Below are positions 1 through 10,281 of a stretch of 64,000 nucleotides of DNA, piece after piece (the first letter of the stretch is position 1; every line of letters begins with the position of its first letter). The position numbers were made by a program, and so were the translations under genes. The DNA is taken from positions 1 through 64,000 of the forward strand of contig DATJIF010000106.1 in the NCBI GenBank assembly GCA_035493475.1. Direction: 5' to 3'. The notes below the pieces were generated by a model. The model had not been told where the DNA came from. It saw only the letters and a program-made list of their open reading frames with translations, and ran no database searches. The stretch is from Actinospica sp035493475. GTDB lineage: Bacteria; Actinomycetota; Actinomycetes; Streptomycetales; Catenulisporaceae.

Positions 1-1544
<1,544 letters not shown>

Positions 1545-1548
<4 letters not shown>

Positions 1549-2708
1549 CCGAATTCCCGTTCGAGAGCGAGGAACGCCGCGCCCTGCGATCAGCCGTGGC
1601 CGCCCTCGGCCGCCGCTACGGCGCGGCGTACATCCAGGAGAAGGGCCGCGCCGGCGAGAACTCGAACGAGCTGTGGCTCGAAGCCGGAAAGCTCGGCTAC
1701 CTCGGCGTGAGCATCCCGGCCGAGTACGGCGGCGGGGGAGGGGGCATCGCCGACCTCGTCATCGTCCTCGAGGAGCTGGCCACGGCCGGCTGCCCGCTGC
1801 TGCTGCTCGTCGTGACCCCGGCGATCTGCGGCAGCATCATCGCGCGCTTCGGCACCGAGGAGCAGAAGCAGCGCTACCTGCCCGGATTCGCCGACGGCAC
1901 CGTGCGGATGGCCTTCGGGATCACCGAGCCGGACGCCGGTTCCAACTCGCACGCGATCACCACGACCGCCCGGCGCGACGGCGCCGACTGGATCCTGAAC
2001 GGCCGCAAGGTCTTCATCTCGGGCGTCGACAACTGCCAGTCGACGATGATCGTGGCGCGCACCGAGGACGCCAGGACCGGCAAGCTCAAGCCCGCACTCT
2101 TCGTCGTCCCGAACGACGCGCCGGGCTTCGAGTACCGCGCGATCCCGATGGAGCTCATCTCGCCGGACCGGCAGTTCGAGCTCTACCTCGACGACGTCCG
2201 GCTGCCCGCCGACGCGCTGGTCGGCAGCGAGGACGCCGGACTCGACCAGATGTTCGCCGGGCTCAATCCCGAGCGGATCATGGTCGCCACGTTCGCGAAC
2301 GGCATCGCCCGGCACGCCCTGGACAAGGCCGTCGCGTACGCCAAGGAACGCACCGTCTTCCGCGGCCCGATCGGCGCGCACCAGGGCATCGCGCACCCGC
2401 TCGCGCAATGCCGGATCGAGGTCGAACTCGCCCGGCTGATGACCCAGAAGGCTGCTCTGCTCAACGACGCCGGGGACGACTTCGGCGCGGGCGAGGCGGC
2501 GAACATGGCCAAGTACGCGGCGGCCGAGGCGGCGACGCACGCGGTGGACCAGGCCGTGCAGACACTCGGCGGAAACGGACTCACCCAGGAGTATGGTTTG
2601 GCCGCGCTGATCAACGTGGCGCGGGTGACCCGGGTGGCCCCGGTGAGCCGCGAGATGATCCTCAACTTCGTCGCGCAGCATACGCTCGGACTGCCGAAGT
2701 CCTACTAG
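1545..2708 (+). CDS. Acyl-CoA dehydrogenase
   Basis: FAD-dependent alpha,beta-dehydrogenation of an acyl-CoA, passing electrons to ETF. The ATG at 1545 shares bases with the preceding stop (ATGA), giving 387 residues, the usual family length. Visible: N-terminal helical domain with the PAEYGGGGGGI segment, the FAD-binding AFGITEPDAGSN motif in the middle beta domain, and the C-terminal helical domain ending LGGNGLTQEYG. The usual catalytic Glu segment (EGT type) is not evident; the matching stretch reads RVAPVSREMI, as in a subgroup whose base may lie elsewhere. Second gene of the carboxylase operon; an isovaleryl/citronellyl-type substrate fits the context but is inferred. Confidence 0.92.
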
Positions 2709-2718
2709 GGAGAAGGTC

Positions 2719-3501
2719 ATGTCCGAAGACTCGCTGGAACAACCGCTGGTCCGTCGAAGCCTGGAGCGCGGCGTCGTCACCCTGACGCTCGACTCCCCGG
2801 CCAACCGCAACGCCCTGTCCACCCGCCTGGTCGCCGAGCTCACCGAGGGCCTGGCCGAGGCGGACGGCGACAAGGAGGTGCGCGCCGTCGTGCTGACCCA
2901 CACCGGGTCGGTCTTCTGCGCCGGCGCGGACCTGAAGGAGGCGACCGCGGCCGACCCCGCGAGCGGCCCGCGGAACCTGGTCCAGTTGATGCGCACGATC
3001 GTCGAGCTCGGCAAGCCGGTGCTCGCGCGGATCGACGGGCACGTGCGCGCGGGCGGCCTCGGCCTGGTCGGCGCGTGCGACATCGCGGTCTCCGGACCCA
3101 AGTCCACGTTCGCGTTCACCGAGGTCAGGCTCGGCCTCGCGCCCGCGGTGATCTCGCTGCCGCTGCTGCCGCGCCTCGACCCGCGCGCGGCCTCCGCCTG
3201 GTACCTGACCGGCGCCGTGTTCGACTCCCGCGAGGCGGAGCGGATCGGCCTGGTGACCCGCGCCGAGGCGGAGGACGTCGGCCTCGACGACGCCACCGAG
3301 GAGTACCTCGAGAGCCTGCGCAAGGCCTCGCCGCAGGGCCTCGCCGAGACGAAGCGGCTGGTCACGGCGGACGTCCTCAAGGCCTTCGACGAGCACTACG
3401 ACGCGATGATCGAGACCTCCAGCCGGCTGTTCGGCTCGCCCGAGGCGCAGGAGGGCATGCGCGCGTTCCTGGAGCGGCGACCGCCGTCGTGGGCTCAGTG
3501 A
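2719..3501 (+). CDS. Enoyl-CoA hydratase/isomerase family protein
   Basis: Crotonase-fold protein of 260 residues, normal family length, expected to hydrate an enoyl-CoA. The CoA-binding and oxyanion-hole segments are visible (SVFCAGADLKE, then HVRAGGLGLVGACDIAVSG). The start at 2719 follows a GGAGAAGG ribosome-binding site, 10 bp after the dehydrogenase stop. In leucine- or terpenoid-type operons this position is held by a methylglutaconyl- or isohexenylglutaconyl-CoA hydratase, which suits the carboxylase two genes upstream; the substrate remains inferred. Its TGA stop overlaps the GTG of the following regulator. Confidence 0.92.
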   Translation: MSEDSLEQPLVRRSLERGVVTLTLDSPANRNALSTRLVAELTEGLAEADGDKEVRAVVLTHTGSVFCAGADLKEATAADPASGPRNLVQLMRTIVELGKPVLARIDGHVRAGGLGLVGACDIAVSGPKSTFAFTEVRLGLAPAVISLPLLPRLDPRAASAWYLTGAVFDSREAERIGLVTRAEAEDVGLDDATEEYLESLRKASPQGLAETKRLVTADVLKAFDEHYDAMIETSSRLFGSPEAQEGMRAFLERRPPSWAQ

Positions 3502-4124
3502 GGGATCATCAGGTGATCGAGGCGGTGTCGCGCGAGCCGCAGCAGGACCGCAGCCGCGCGACCCGCCAACGCCTGCTCGAAGCCGCCATCGAGTGCCTGG
3601 CCGAGCTCGGCTGGACGGGCAGCACGGTGGCGGTGGTGGCCGAGCGCGCGGGCGTGACGCGGGGCGCGCTCCAGCATCACTTCCGTACCCGCGAGGAGCT
3701 GTTCACGGCCGCGATCGAGCACGTCGCGGCCGAGCGGCTGGCGTTTCTGCGCGGCCAGCAGGACATGCTGCCGCAGCAGGGCCGGGCGCGCACCGAAGCG
3801 GTCGTCGAGATGATCGTGCGCATGTACACGGACGAGTCGTTCAAGGCCGCGCTCTACCTGTGGGTGGCCGCCGCCACGGAGGAGCCGCTGCGCGAACGCG
3901 TCGTCGCCCTGGAGAACCGCGTGGGCCGCGAGGCGCACCGTGCCGCGGTCGCGTTCCTCGGTGTCGATGAGCACGCGTCAGGTGTGCGCGAGGCGGTGCA
4001 GGCGACGCTCGACATGGCGCGCGGCCTCGGCCTCGCGAACCTGCTCACGGACGACTCCGCCCGCCGCGCCCGCGTCGTGCGCCGCTGGGCCGCCATCCTC
4101 GACGCCGCGCTGGCAGAGGGCTGA
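3498..4124 (+). CDS. TetR/AcrR family transcriptional regulator
   Basis: 208-residue TetR-type repressor. The N-terminal helix-turn-helix is clear at about residues 17-63 (RQRLLEAAIECLAELG, then VAERAGVTRGALQHHFRTREELF); the rest is the helical ligand domain. I chose the GTG at 3498 because it overlaps the hydratase stop (GTGA) and gives a normal N-terminus; the longer frame upstream is only the shadow of the hydratase. As last gene of the acyl-CoA operon it is probably its repressor, sensing an acyl-CoA intermediate. That role is inferred from position, and the operon promoter lies outside the window. Confidence 0.9.
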   Translation: MRDHQVIEAVSREPQQDRSRATRQRLLEAAIECLAELGWTGSTVAVVAERAGVTRGALQHHFRTREELFTAAIEHVAAERLAFLRGQQDMLPQQGRARTEAVVEMIVRMYTDESFKAALYLWVAAATEEPLRERVVALENRVGREAHRAAVAFLGVDEHASGVREAVQATLDMARGLGLANLLTDDSARRARVVRRWAAILDAALAEG

Positions 4125-4136
4125 ACTAAGACCGAG

Positions 4137-4724
4137 CTAGCGCAGCACGCCGCCCAGCACCGACGTGACCACGCGGCGCAGTGACTCCGCGTCGGGTGAC
4201 CGGCCGTCACCTCCCGCGTAGTCCAGGTGCGACGTGCCGAGCAGCGTGAGCGCGAGCATGTCCACGTCCGCATCCGCCGCGATACGTCCGCGGCCCCGCT
4301 CCTCCGCGAGGTAGGCGGCGGTCATCCGCATCGCCTCCTCGATCACCGGCAGCCCGCGCGGACGATGCTCGCGGATCCGCGCACGCAGCTCGTCGCGCGC
4401 GACCATCAGCGCCAGGACGTGCACCGCGATCGAGTTGTAGACGCCGGTCAGCGCCGCGACGAGGTTGTCGGTGACGGTGGCCGTCCCGGCGAAGTCCAGC
4501 AGCAGCGCGGCACGCGTCTTCATCCGCTCCGCCCGATCCAGGATCAGCTCCGCGAGGAACGCGTCGAAGTCCGCGAAATGCCGGTGGAGTACGCCCTTCG
4601 CGACGCCCGCCTCCGCCGTTACGGCACGGCTCGTCAGCGCGTTCGGCCCCTCGCGCAGCAGGATGCGCTCCGCCGCGTCGAACAGCTGCTCGCGCGCGTC
4701 CCGGATCGCCACACCTGTCGGCAA
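4137..4724 (-). CDS. TetR family repressor, divergent to a methyltransferase
   Basis: 195-residue TetR-type regulator with an N-terminal HTH (REQLFDAAERILLREG, TAEAGVAKGVLHRHFADFDAF) and a helical ligand-binding domain containing YLAEERGRGRIAADADVDML, typical of effector domains. It is divergent from the methyltransferase gene at 4812, and the intergenic region holds a perfect 18-bp palindrome inside the methyltransferase promoter. The parsimonious reading is that this protein represses the methyltransferase, and perhaps itself, through that site. It converges with the preceding TetR gene, leaving 12 bp between their stops. Confidence 0.9.
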   Translation of the reverse strand: MPTGVAIRDAREQLFDAAERILLREGPNALTSRAVTAEAGVAKGVLHRHFADFDAFLAELILDRAERMKTRAALLLDFAGTATVTDNLVAALTGVYNSIAVHVLALMVARDELRARIREHRPRGLPVIEEAMRMTAAYLAEERGRGRIAADADVDMLALTLLGTSHLDYAGGDGRSPDAESLRRVVTSVLGGVLR

Positions 4725-4775
4725 CGCGCACCGCTCCTCTCATGCCCACCCGTGTCCCGGCCGCCACCTTATCGC

Positions 4776-4805
4776 TTGCCTAGTGGGCGGCCGCCCACTT
4801 AGAGT
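4776..4805 (+). promoter_or_regulatory. Leaderless promoter whose spacer is a perfect TetR-type palindrome
   Basis: The -35 element is TTGCCT (4776-4781) and the -10 is TAGAGT (4800-4805). The 18-bp spacer is exactly the palindrome AGTGGGCGGCCGCCCACT (4782-4799). The -10 ends 6 nt before the ATG at 4812, so transcription would begin at the start codon. An imperfect second copy (GTGGGCGCATGCCC) begins at 4804 and runs over the start codon. The likely ligand is the divergent TetR protein. Confidence 0.75.
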
Positions 4806-4811
4806 GGGCGC

Positions 4812-5642
4812 ATGCCCATTCTACCTGAGTCCCCCGGCGACCTGTATCGATACCGGCAGGTGGCGGAGTCCTTCGGCACCGACGCCGAACGCTACGACCG
4901 CGCCCGACCCACGTACCCGGCGGAGCTGGTGCAGCGGATCCTCGCCGCGAGCCCGGGCCGCGACGTGCTCGACGTCGGCATCGGAACGGGCATCTCGGCG
5001 CGGCTGTTCCAGGCGGCCGGCTGCACGGTGCTCGGCGTCGAGGTGGACGAGCGGATGGCCGCCTTCGCGCGGCAGGCCGGGACCGAGGTCGAGCTCGGCA
5101 AGTTCGAGGACTGGGATCCGGCTGATCGGACCTTCGACGCGGTCATCGCCGGACAGGCCTGGCATTGGGTCGAGCCCGTGGCGGGCGCGGCCAAGGCGGC
5201 GCGGGTGCTGCGGCCCGGGGGAGTGTTCGCCGCGTTCTGGAACGTGCACCAGCCCGAACCGGACGCGGCCGAGGCCTTCGGCGAGATCGCCGGCCGACTC
5301 GCCCCCGACCTGCCGCAGTTCTACCGCAGGGACATGGGCCAGATCCGCACGTACGCGGCGTACCGCGAAAAGACCGAGCAGGGGCTGCGGGCCGCCGAAG
5401 CGTTCGGCGAACCGGAGATGTGGCTGTTCGACTGGGACACGACGTACACCCGTGACGCGTGGCTCGACGTGGTCCCGACACACGGCGGACACGCGCAGAT
5501 GGCGCCCGAGCAGAGCGCCCGGCTGCTCGCGGAGTTCGGCGAGGCGATCGACCGGCTCGGCGGCACGATCGCCGTGCACTACACGACGGTGGCCGTGACA
5601 GCGACACGGTTCCCCTCATCCCCTGTCCGAGGGGAACCGTAA
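4812..5642 (+). CDS. Class I SAM-dependent methyltransferase
   Basis: 276 residues, small-molecule methyltransferase fold. SAM-binding motif I is DVLDVGIGTGISARLF, followed by the acidic motif II loop (GVEVDERM) and AGQAWHWVEP, typical of the Methyltransf_11/25 group that includes trans-aconitate-type enzymes. The substrate cannot be read from sequence. No ribosome-binding site precedes the ATG; the -10 lies 6 nt upstream, so the mRNA is probably leaderless. It is controlled, most likely repressed, by the divergent TetR gene. Confidence 0.88.
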   Translation: MPILPESPGDLYRYRQVAESFGTDAERYDRARPTYPAELVQRILAASPGRDVLDVGIGTGISARLFQAAGCTVLGVEVDERMAAFARQAGTEVELGKFEDWDPADRTFDAVIAGQAWHWVEPVAGAAKAARVLRPGGVFAAFWNVHQPEPDAAEAFGEIAGRLAPDLPQFYRRDMGQIRTYAAYREKTEQGLRAAEAFGEPEMWLFDWDTTYTRDAWLDVVPTHGGHAQMAPEQSARLLAEFGEAIDRLGGTIAVHYTTVAVTATRFPSSPVRGEP

Positions 5643-5720
5643 GCTGATCCGTCAGCTGAGAAACGTACCGGCGCGCACCGACAGAACCGGGGAGCACACG
5701 CCGGGCGACGACCGAAAGGT

Positions 5721-6707
5721 CTACGCCAGTTCGGTCGCGACCTGGTCGCTGAACAGCTCGATGCCCGACTTGTCGTACGCGGCCTCGGCGAAGTTGAGGA
5801 TCGCGTAGGACATGCCGAGCTTCTGCAGCTCCGTCAGCTTCTCGGCGATCTGCTCCGGCGTGCCGACCAGCGGGCCGTTCGCGAGGCCCTGGTACGAGCG
5901 CTCGGTGGCCTCGGCCGAGACCAGCGGCTCGAGGTGCGAGCGGTACTTGGCGAGCCGGTCCTGCACTTCCTTCTCGGTCTCGCCGATGACGACGTTGTAG
6001 TTCGCCGAACGCACGATCGCGTCGTAGTCGGTGCCGACCTCGCGGCAGTGCTCGGCCAGCAGTTCCGACTTGCGCACGAAGCCCTCGGCCGAACCGTCGA
6101 AGTTGGTGTACGCCGCGTACTTGGCCGCGATCCGCAGCGTCTTCTTCTCGCCGCCGCCCGCGATCCAGAGCGGAATGCCGCCCTCCTGCAGCGGCAGCGG
6201 ACGGCAGATCGCGCCGTCCACCTGGTACTGCTTGCCGTCCAGCGTGGCCACGCCCTCGGTCCACAGCTGGCGCATGATCTGCACGCCCTCGTCGAGCTGC
6301 TGCAGCCGCTCGCCCGCCGTCGGGAAGCCGTAGCCGTACGCACGCCACTCGTGCTCGTACCAGCCCGCGCCGATGCCCATCTCGACGCGCCCGCCGGAGA
6401 CGATGTCGACGGTCGCCGCGACCTTGGCGAGGTACGCCGGGTTGCGGTAGCCCATGCACGTGCACATCTGGCCGAGCCGGACCCGCGAGGTGGCCGCGCC
6501 GAGCGCCGCCATCAGCGTCCACGCCTCGTGCGTGGCCTCCTCGGTCGGTTCCGGAACGGTGTGGAAGTGGTCGAAGACCCAGATCGATTCGTAGGGGCCG
6601 GACTCGGCGACACGGGCCACGTCGAGCATCGTGGACCACTGGTCGGCGGGGGCGATGCCGGCCAGGTCGAGTCGCCAGCCTTGGGGAATGAACAGTCCGA
6701 AGCGCAT
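5721..6707 (-). CDS. LLM class F420-dependent oxidoreductase
   Basis: 328-residue luciferase-like TIM-barrel protein. The N-terminus MRFGLFIPQGWRLDL and later segments (SGGRVEMGIGAGWYEHEWRAYG; GIPLWIAGGGEKKTLRIAAKY) are characteristic of actinobacterial LLM oxidoreductases that use F420 as hydride carrier. FMN use is the alternative. The start at 6707 is preferred over 6719 because MRFGLF is the family's usual N-terminus and a TATGCT box lies 7 nt upstream, fitting a leaderless mRNA. It stands alone, convergent with the methyltransferase gene. Substrate unknown. Confidence 0.88.
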   Translation of the reverse strand: MRFGLFIPQGWRLDLAGIAPADQWSTMLDVARVAESGPYESIWVFDHFHTVPEPTEEATHEAWTLMAALGAATSRVRLGQMCTCMGYRNPAYLAKVAATVDIVSGGRVEMGIGAGWYEHEWRAYGYGFPTAGERLQQLDEGVQIMRQLWTEGVATLDGKQYQVDGAICRPLPLQEGGIPLWIAGGGEKKTLRIAAKYAAYTNFDGSAEGFVRKSELLAEHCREVGTDYDAIVRSANYNVVIGETEKEVQDRLAKYRSHLEPLVSAEATERSYQGLANGPLVGTPEQIAEKLTELQKLGMSYAILNFAEAAYDKSGIELFSDQVATELA

Positions 6708-6805
6708 GAGGCTCAGCATAGTTCCAAGGTCAACTATCCCGGTCCGTCAACTTAGTGCAGAAGGCAATCCACGTCGCCGCACGACCCGGGAGGTTGAGCA
6801 CCCTC

Positions 6806-7531
6806 ATGTACAACGACCCACAGGACGAGATCCCCCGGATGAACGTCGGGGGCGGCCCGGAGAAGCCGAAGCGCCGCAAAGGGATCGGAATCGCGATCGG
6901 CGTCGCCCTCGCGCTGATCCTCGGCTTCGTGCTCGGCCACATGACCGCCGGGACGAAGACCGTGGTGGACCGGGTCGAGGTCGCCTCGACACCGAGCCAG
7001 ACGGTGGCGCCCGTCGACACCGCGACCTCGCCGACCGACACCACGTCGCCCACGGACACGATCAGTGACCCCGCGACCGACACCGGTTCGGCCACGGCGA
7101 CCTCCTCCGACCCCTCCGGTTCGAATGCGACGACGGCGGAGTACTTGTCCCAGATCCAGGCGGTCGACGGTGGCGGGGCGTTGAACAGCCCGCAGGACGA
7201 GACGATCTCCGGCGTCGACTACCCGAACAGCTTCCAGCAGGACGACGAAGGCGGCAACGGGACCACGACGGTCTGGGACGCCGAGCACTTCTCGACGTTC
7301 ACGGCCGAGGTCGGCATCGACGACTCGACGTCTGCCGACGGTGACAAGGTGCGGGTGGTCTTCCTGAACCAGGCGTCGGTGCAGCTCGGCAGCGTCGAGG
7401 TCGCCGTGGGCGCCCCGCAGCGCGTCAACATTCCGCTGAAGGGGGCGGTGCACTTCGAGATCGAATGCATGGCCGAGAGCGGTCAGCCGTCGATCCCCGT
7501 CACCTTCGGGAACGCGCAGTTCGTGCCCTAG
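6806..7531 (+). CDS. Membrane-anchored protein with NPCBM-like carbohydrate-binding domain
   Basis: About 241 residues. A charged cytoplasmic N-terminus (PEKPKRRKG) precedes one transmembrane helix (about residues 20-42), then a Thr/Ser/Asp/Pro-rich linker (about 50-105), then a compact C-terminal domain. That domain (WDAEHFSTFTAEVGIDD, VRVVFLN, VEVAVGAPQRVNIPL, VHFEIECMA) looks like the NPCBM jelly-roll fold found on glycosidases. The start at 6806 follows a GGGAGG site; the frame opens earlier, at 6755, without a good site. No enzyme domain is attached, so a role in cell-surface glycan binding is inferred. Confidence 0.75.
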   Translation: MYNDPQDEIPRMNVGGGPEKPKRRKGIGIAIGVALALILGFVLGHMTAGTKTVVDRVEVASTPSQTVAPVDTATSPTDTTSPTDTISDPATDTGSATATSSDPSGSNATTAEYLSQIQAVDGGGALNSPQDETISGVDYPNSFQQDDEGGNGTTTVWDAEHFSTFTAEVGIDDSTSADGDKVRVVFLNQASVQLGSVEVAVGAPQRVNIPLKGAVHFEIECMAESGQPSIPVTFGNAQFVP

Positions 7532-7535
7532 TCCC

Positions 7536-8339
7536 TCAGCGGCTCGGGCCCTGCTGGCAGCCTGGGCACCAGTACGTCACCCGCTCCTCGCCGGCCGCGC
7601 CCTGGTCGGCGGAGCGGATCGGCGCTGCGCATCTGAGGCACTGGCCGCGCTTGCGGCCGTAGACCCACAGGGTGCGGCCGGTGCGGGTCTCGCCGGTGGT
7701 GATCCGCATCGGGCGGTCGCGGTTGGCGAGCAGGAGGCGGTGCGCGCGGTCGACGAGTTCCGGCAGCGCGGGCACGCCGGAGACCGGCGTCCAGGGGGTG
7801 ACGCCGGTCAGGAAGCAGAGTTCTGACTTGTAGACGTTGCCGATCCCGGCCAGGTTGCGCTGGTCGAGCAGCGCCTCGCCGATCGGCCGGTAGGGCTGGG
7901 CCGTGAGGCGGCGCACGGCCTCGGCGGCGAGTTCCGGGCTCCAGCCGGGGTCGAGCAGGTCGGGTCCGAGGTGCCCGACGGCCCGGCGTTCGTCAGCCGT
8001 TCGGAGCAGTTCCAATACCGGCAGCCGGTAGCCGACCGCCGTGCGGGACGTGTTGCCGAGGATCGCGCGGATCTGATGGGCCGGGCCGCCGCGCCAGGAC
8101 TCGCCGGAGTCGAAGATCCGCCACGAGCCGTCCATCCGCAGGTGCGAGTGCAGCGTCCAGCCGTTCCGGAAGCGCGTGAGCAGGTGCTTGCCGCGCGGCT
8201 GCACGCTCTCGACCACCTCGCCGGTGAAGTCGACCGTCGCCAGCTTCGGCACGCGCAGGTCGCAGCGCGTCAGCGGGTGTCCGGCCAGCGCGTCGTCCAG
8301 CCGCGCGGCCGTCTGCCAGACCGTGTCTCCCTCGGGCAC
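7536..8339 (-). CDS. nei2: Fpg/Nei family DNA glycosylase (Nei2-like)
   Basis: Base-excision repair glycosylase/AP lyase of 267 residues. It starts MPEGDTVWQ, with Pro2 as nucleophile and Glu3, and the DTVW variant typical of actinobacterial Nei2. The H2TH region (EALLDQRNLAGIGNVYKSELCF) and the C-terminal zinc finger (CLRCAAPIR ... YWCPGC) are both present, so the protein appears complete. Nei-type enzymes remove oxidised pyrimidines and abasic sites. The GTG start is 17 bp after the stop of the LysR gene. It converges with the NPCBM-like gene, with 4 bp between stops. Confidence 0.92.
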   Translation of the reverse strand: MPEGDTVWQTAARLDDALAGHPLTRCDLRVPKLATVDFTGEVVESVQPRGKHLLTRFRNGWTLHSHLRMDGSWRIFDSGESWRGGPAHQIRAILGNTSRTAVGYRLPVLELLRTADERRAVGHLGPDLLDPGWSPELAAEAVRRLTAQPYRPIGEALLDQRNLAGIGNVYKSELCFLTGVTPWTPVSGVPALPELVDRAHRLLLANRDRPMRITTGETRTGRTLWVYGRKRGQCLRCAAPIRSADQGAAGEERVTYWCPGCQQGPSR

Positions 8340-8356
8340 TCACCCATCTTGCCCCA

Positions 8357-9232
8357 TCAGCACCTAGGCGCGACCTGCACTTGCCGCAGCAGCGCCGCGG
8401 CCGCCGGGCTCGGCGGATCGGTCGTCACGCTGACCGTCTCCCACGCCGGGACGTCGCCGTCGAGCGGGATGAAGCGCACCTTGTCGGTCTTCACGGAGAA
8501 CGAGCTCGGCACCAGCGCGACGCCGAGACCGCAGGCCACGAGGTCGAGCAGCGAGTGCACGTCCGTCACCTCGAGCGAGACGCGCCGCTCGACGCCCGCC
8601 GCCGTCAGCACGCGGTCGGCGAGGTCGCGGGTGCCCCACGTCGGCGGGAAGTCCACGAACTGCTCGTCCATCAGATCCGCCAGCTTGGCCCGCTGCTTCG
8701 TCGCGGCCGGGTGCTCGGGTGCGCACGCGAGCACGAGGTTCTCGCTGTCCAGCGGGTTGACGAGGACGTTCTCCGGGTCACGCGCGGGCCGTGCGACGAA
8801 CGCGATGTCCAGCCGTCCGGTGCGCACGTACTCGGTCAGCTCCTCCGAGCCGCCCTGGCGCAGCCGGATCTCCACGGCCGGGTGGTCGCTGAGGAACCCG
8901 GTGAGCAGGTTCGGCAGGTTCACCGCGTGCAGGCACTGGAGCGAACCGATCGAGAGCGAGCCGCGCAGCAGACCCTGGACCGCGGCGACGGCCTCCTTCG
9001 CCGCGTTGGTCGCGGACAGCGCGCGCAGTGCCTCGGCGAGCAGGGCCTGACCGGCCGCGGTCAGCTGCACCTGCCGCGTGCTGCGCAGGAACAGCGTCGC
9101 GCCCAGTTCCTTCTCCAGCGAGCGGATCGACGCCGACAGGCCAGATTGGGCGATGTGCAGACGCTGTGCCGCGCGCGTGAAGTGGCATTCCTGGGCCACC
9201 GCGACGAAGTGTTCGAGCTGCCGGAGCTCCAT
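8357..9232 (-). CDS. LysR family transcriptional regulator
   Basis: 291 residues, standard LysR length. The winged HTH is at the N-terminus (MELRQLEHFVAVAQECHFTRAAQRLHIAQSGLSASI split over helices 1-3), followed by the periplasmic-binding-like effector domain. The start at 9232 is chosen because MELRQL is the usual LysR N-terminus; an in-frame start lies five codons upstream. It is divergent from the aldo/keto reductase gene, and two palindromes lie between them, so it probably regulates that gene. Effector unknown. Confidence 0.92.
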   Translation of the reverse strand: MELRQLEHFVAVAQECHFTRAAQRLHIAQSGLSASIRSLEKELGATLFLRSTRQVQLTAAGQALLAEALRALSATNAAKEAVAAVQGLLRGSLSIGSLQCLHAVNLPNLLTGFLSDHPAVEIRLRQGGSEELTEYVRTGRLDIAFVARPARDPENVLVNPLDSENLVLACAPEHPAATKQRAKLADLMDEQFVDFPPTWGTRDLADRVLTAAGVERRVSLEVTDVHSLLDLVACGLGVALVPSSFSVKTDKVRFIPLDGDVPAWETVSVTTDPPSPAAAALLRQVQVAPRC

Positions 9233-9281
9233 GGTCCACCCATCCATCAGCGAGAGTGCTCAGTGGGATCACTTCTACTTG

Positions 9282-9340
9282 TTGGACAGCGTAATCCAAA
9301 ACGGCGACGCTGGAGTAGTACCAACAAACCGGTTAGTTGG
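9282..9340. promoter_or_regulatory. Two dyads between lysR and the aldo/keto reductase gene
   Basis: Site 1 is TTGGA-N8-TCCAA (9282-9299), with the size of a LysR recognition dyad. Site 2 is the near-perfect 20-bp palindrome CCAACAAACCGGTTAGTTGG (9321-9340, 18 of 20 bases symmetric). Its 3' end runs into the GGAGG ribosome-binding site of the reductase. Both share the TTGG/CCAA half-site. Likely LysR regulatory and activation sites; site 2 could also act as an RNA hairpin near the start. Confidence 0.5.
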
Positions 9341-9352
9341 AGGAACTCGCTC

Positions 9353-10213
9353 ATGCAGAGTCGTCAGATCGGGGACCGTGCGGTCGGCGCCATCGGGCTC
9401 GGCGGCATGCCGATGTCCATCGAGGGCCGCCCGGACGAGCAGCGTTCCGTGGCCGCGATCCACGCCGCGCTCGACGCGGGCGTGACCCTGATCGACACCG
9501 CGGACGCCTACCACCGTGACGCCAACGAGGTCGGGCACAACGAGACCCTGATCGCGGGCGCCCTCGCCAGCTACGGCGGCGACACCTCCCGCGTGCTCGT
9601 CGCGACCAAGGGCGGCCACCTGCGCCCCGGCGACGGCAGCTGGACCCAGAACGGCGACCCGGCCTACCTCAAGCAGGCCTGCGAGGACTCGCTCAAGCGG
9701 CTCGGCGTCGAGGCCATCGGGCTCTACCAGTTCCACCGTCCGGACCCGCGCGTCCCGTACGCCGACTCGGTGGGCGCGCTGCGCGAGCTGCTCGACGAGG
9801 GCAAGATCGTGCGCGCCGGCATCTCCAACGCCAGCACGGCGCAGATCAGGCAGGCGGTCGAGATCCTCGGCGAAGACCTGGTCAGCGTGCAGAACCAGTT
9901 CTCCCCGGCGTTCCGCTCCAGCGAGCCCGAGCTCGTGCTGTGCGACGAACTGGGCCTGGCCTTCCTGCCGTGGAGCCCGCTCGGCGGCATCACCCGCGCC
10001 GCCGGACTCGGCGACCGCTTCGCCGTGTACGCGCAGGTCGCCGAGGCGCACGGAGTCAGCCCGCAGCAGGTCTGCCTGGCCTGGATGCTGGCCAAGTCGC
10101 CGGTCGTGATCCCGATCCCCGGGTCCTCGCGCCCCGAGACGATCCGCGACTCGGCCGCCGCCGACGCCCTCGAGCTCACCAACGAGGAACTCGCCCGCCT
10201 CGACGCGGCATAG
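9353..10213 (+). CDS. Aldo/keto reductase
   Basis: 286-residue NADPH-dependent oxidoreductase of the AKR superfamily. Visible: GLGGMPMSIEG near the N-terminus, the catalytic region DTADAYH (Asp and Tyr of the tetrad), the Lys in VATKGGHLRP, and the C-terminal cofactor-binding segment VVIPIPGSSRPETIRDSA. The ATG at 9353 has a GGAGG site 9 nt upstream; the much longer open frame upstream is antisense to lysR and is not used. Divergent from a LysR gene that probably controls it. Substrate not predictable. Confidence 0.93.
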   Translation: MQSRQIGDRAVGAIGLGGMPMSIEGRPDEQRSVAAIHAALDAGVTLIDTADAYHRDANEVGHNETLIAGALASYGGDTSRVLVATKGGHLRPGDGSWTQNGDPAYLKQACEDSLKRLGVEAIGLYQFHRPDPRVPYADSVGALRELLDEGKIVRAGISNASTAQIRQAVEILGEDLVSVQNQFSPAFRSSEPELVLCDELGLAFLPWSPLGGITRAAGLGDRFAVYAQVAEAHGVSPQQVCLAWMLAKSPVVIPIPGSSRPETIRDSAAADALELTNEELARLDAA

Positions 10214-10281
10214 AATCGCCTGGTGACAGCGCCGTCGCCGCTCTTCCACCCCCGCTTGACCCCAGGAAAGTTGGCCAGCGC

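Noticed and set aside
1590..3380. Long minus-strand frame opposite the acyl-CoA dehydrogenase and hydratase genes
   Set aside because: No recognisable protein; the plus-strand genes have full motifs and coupled starts.
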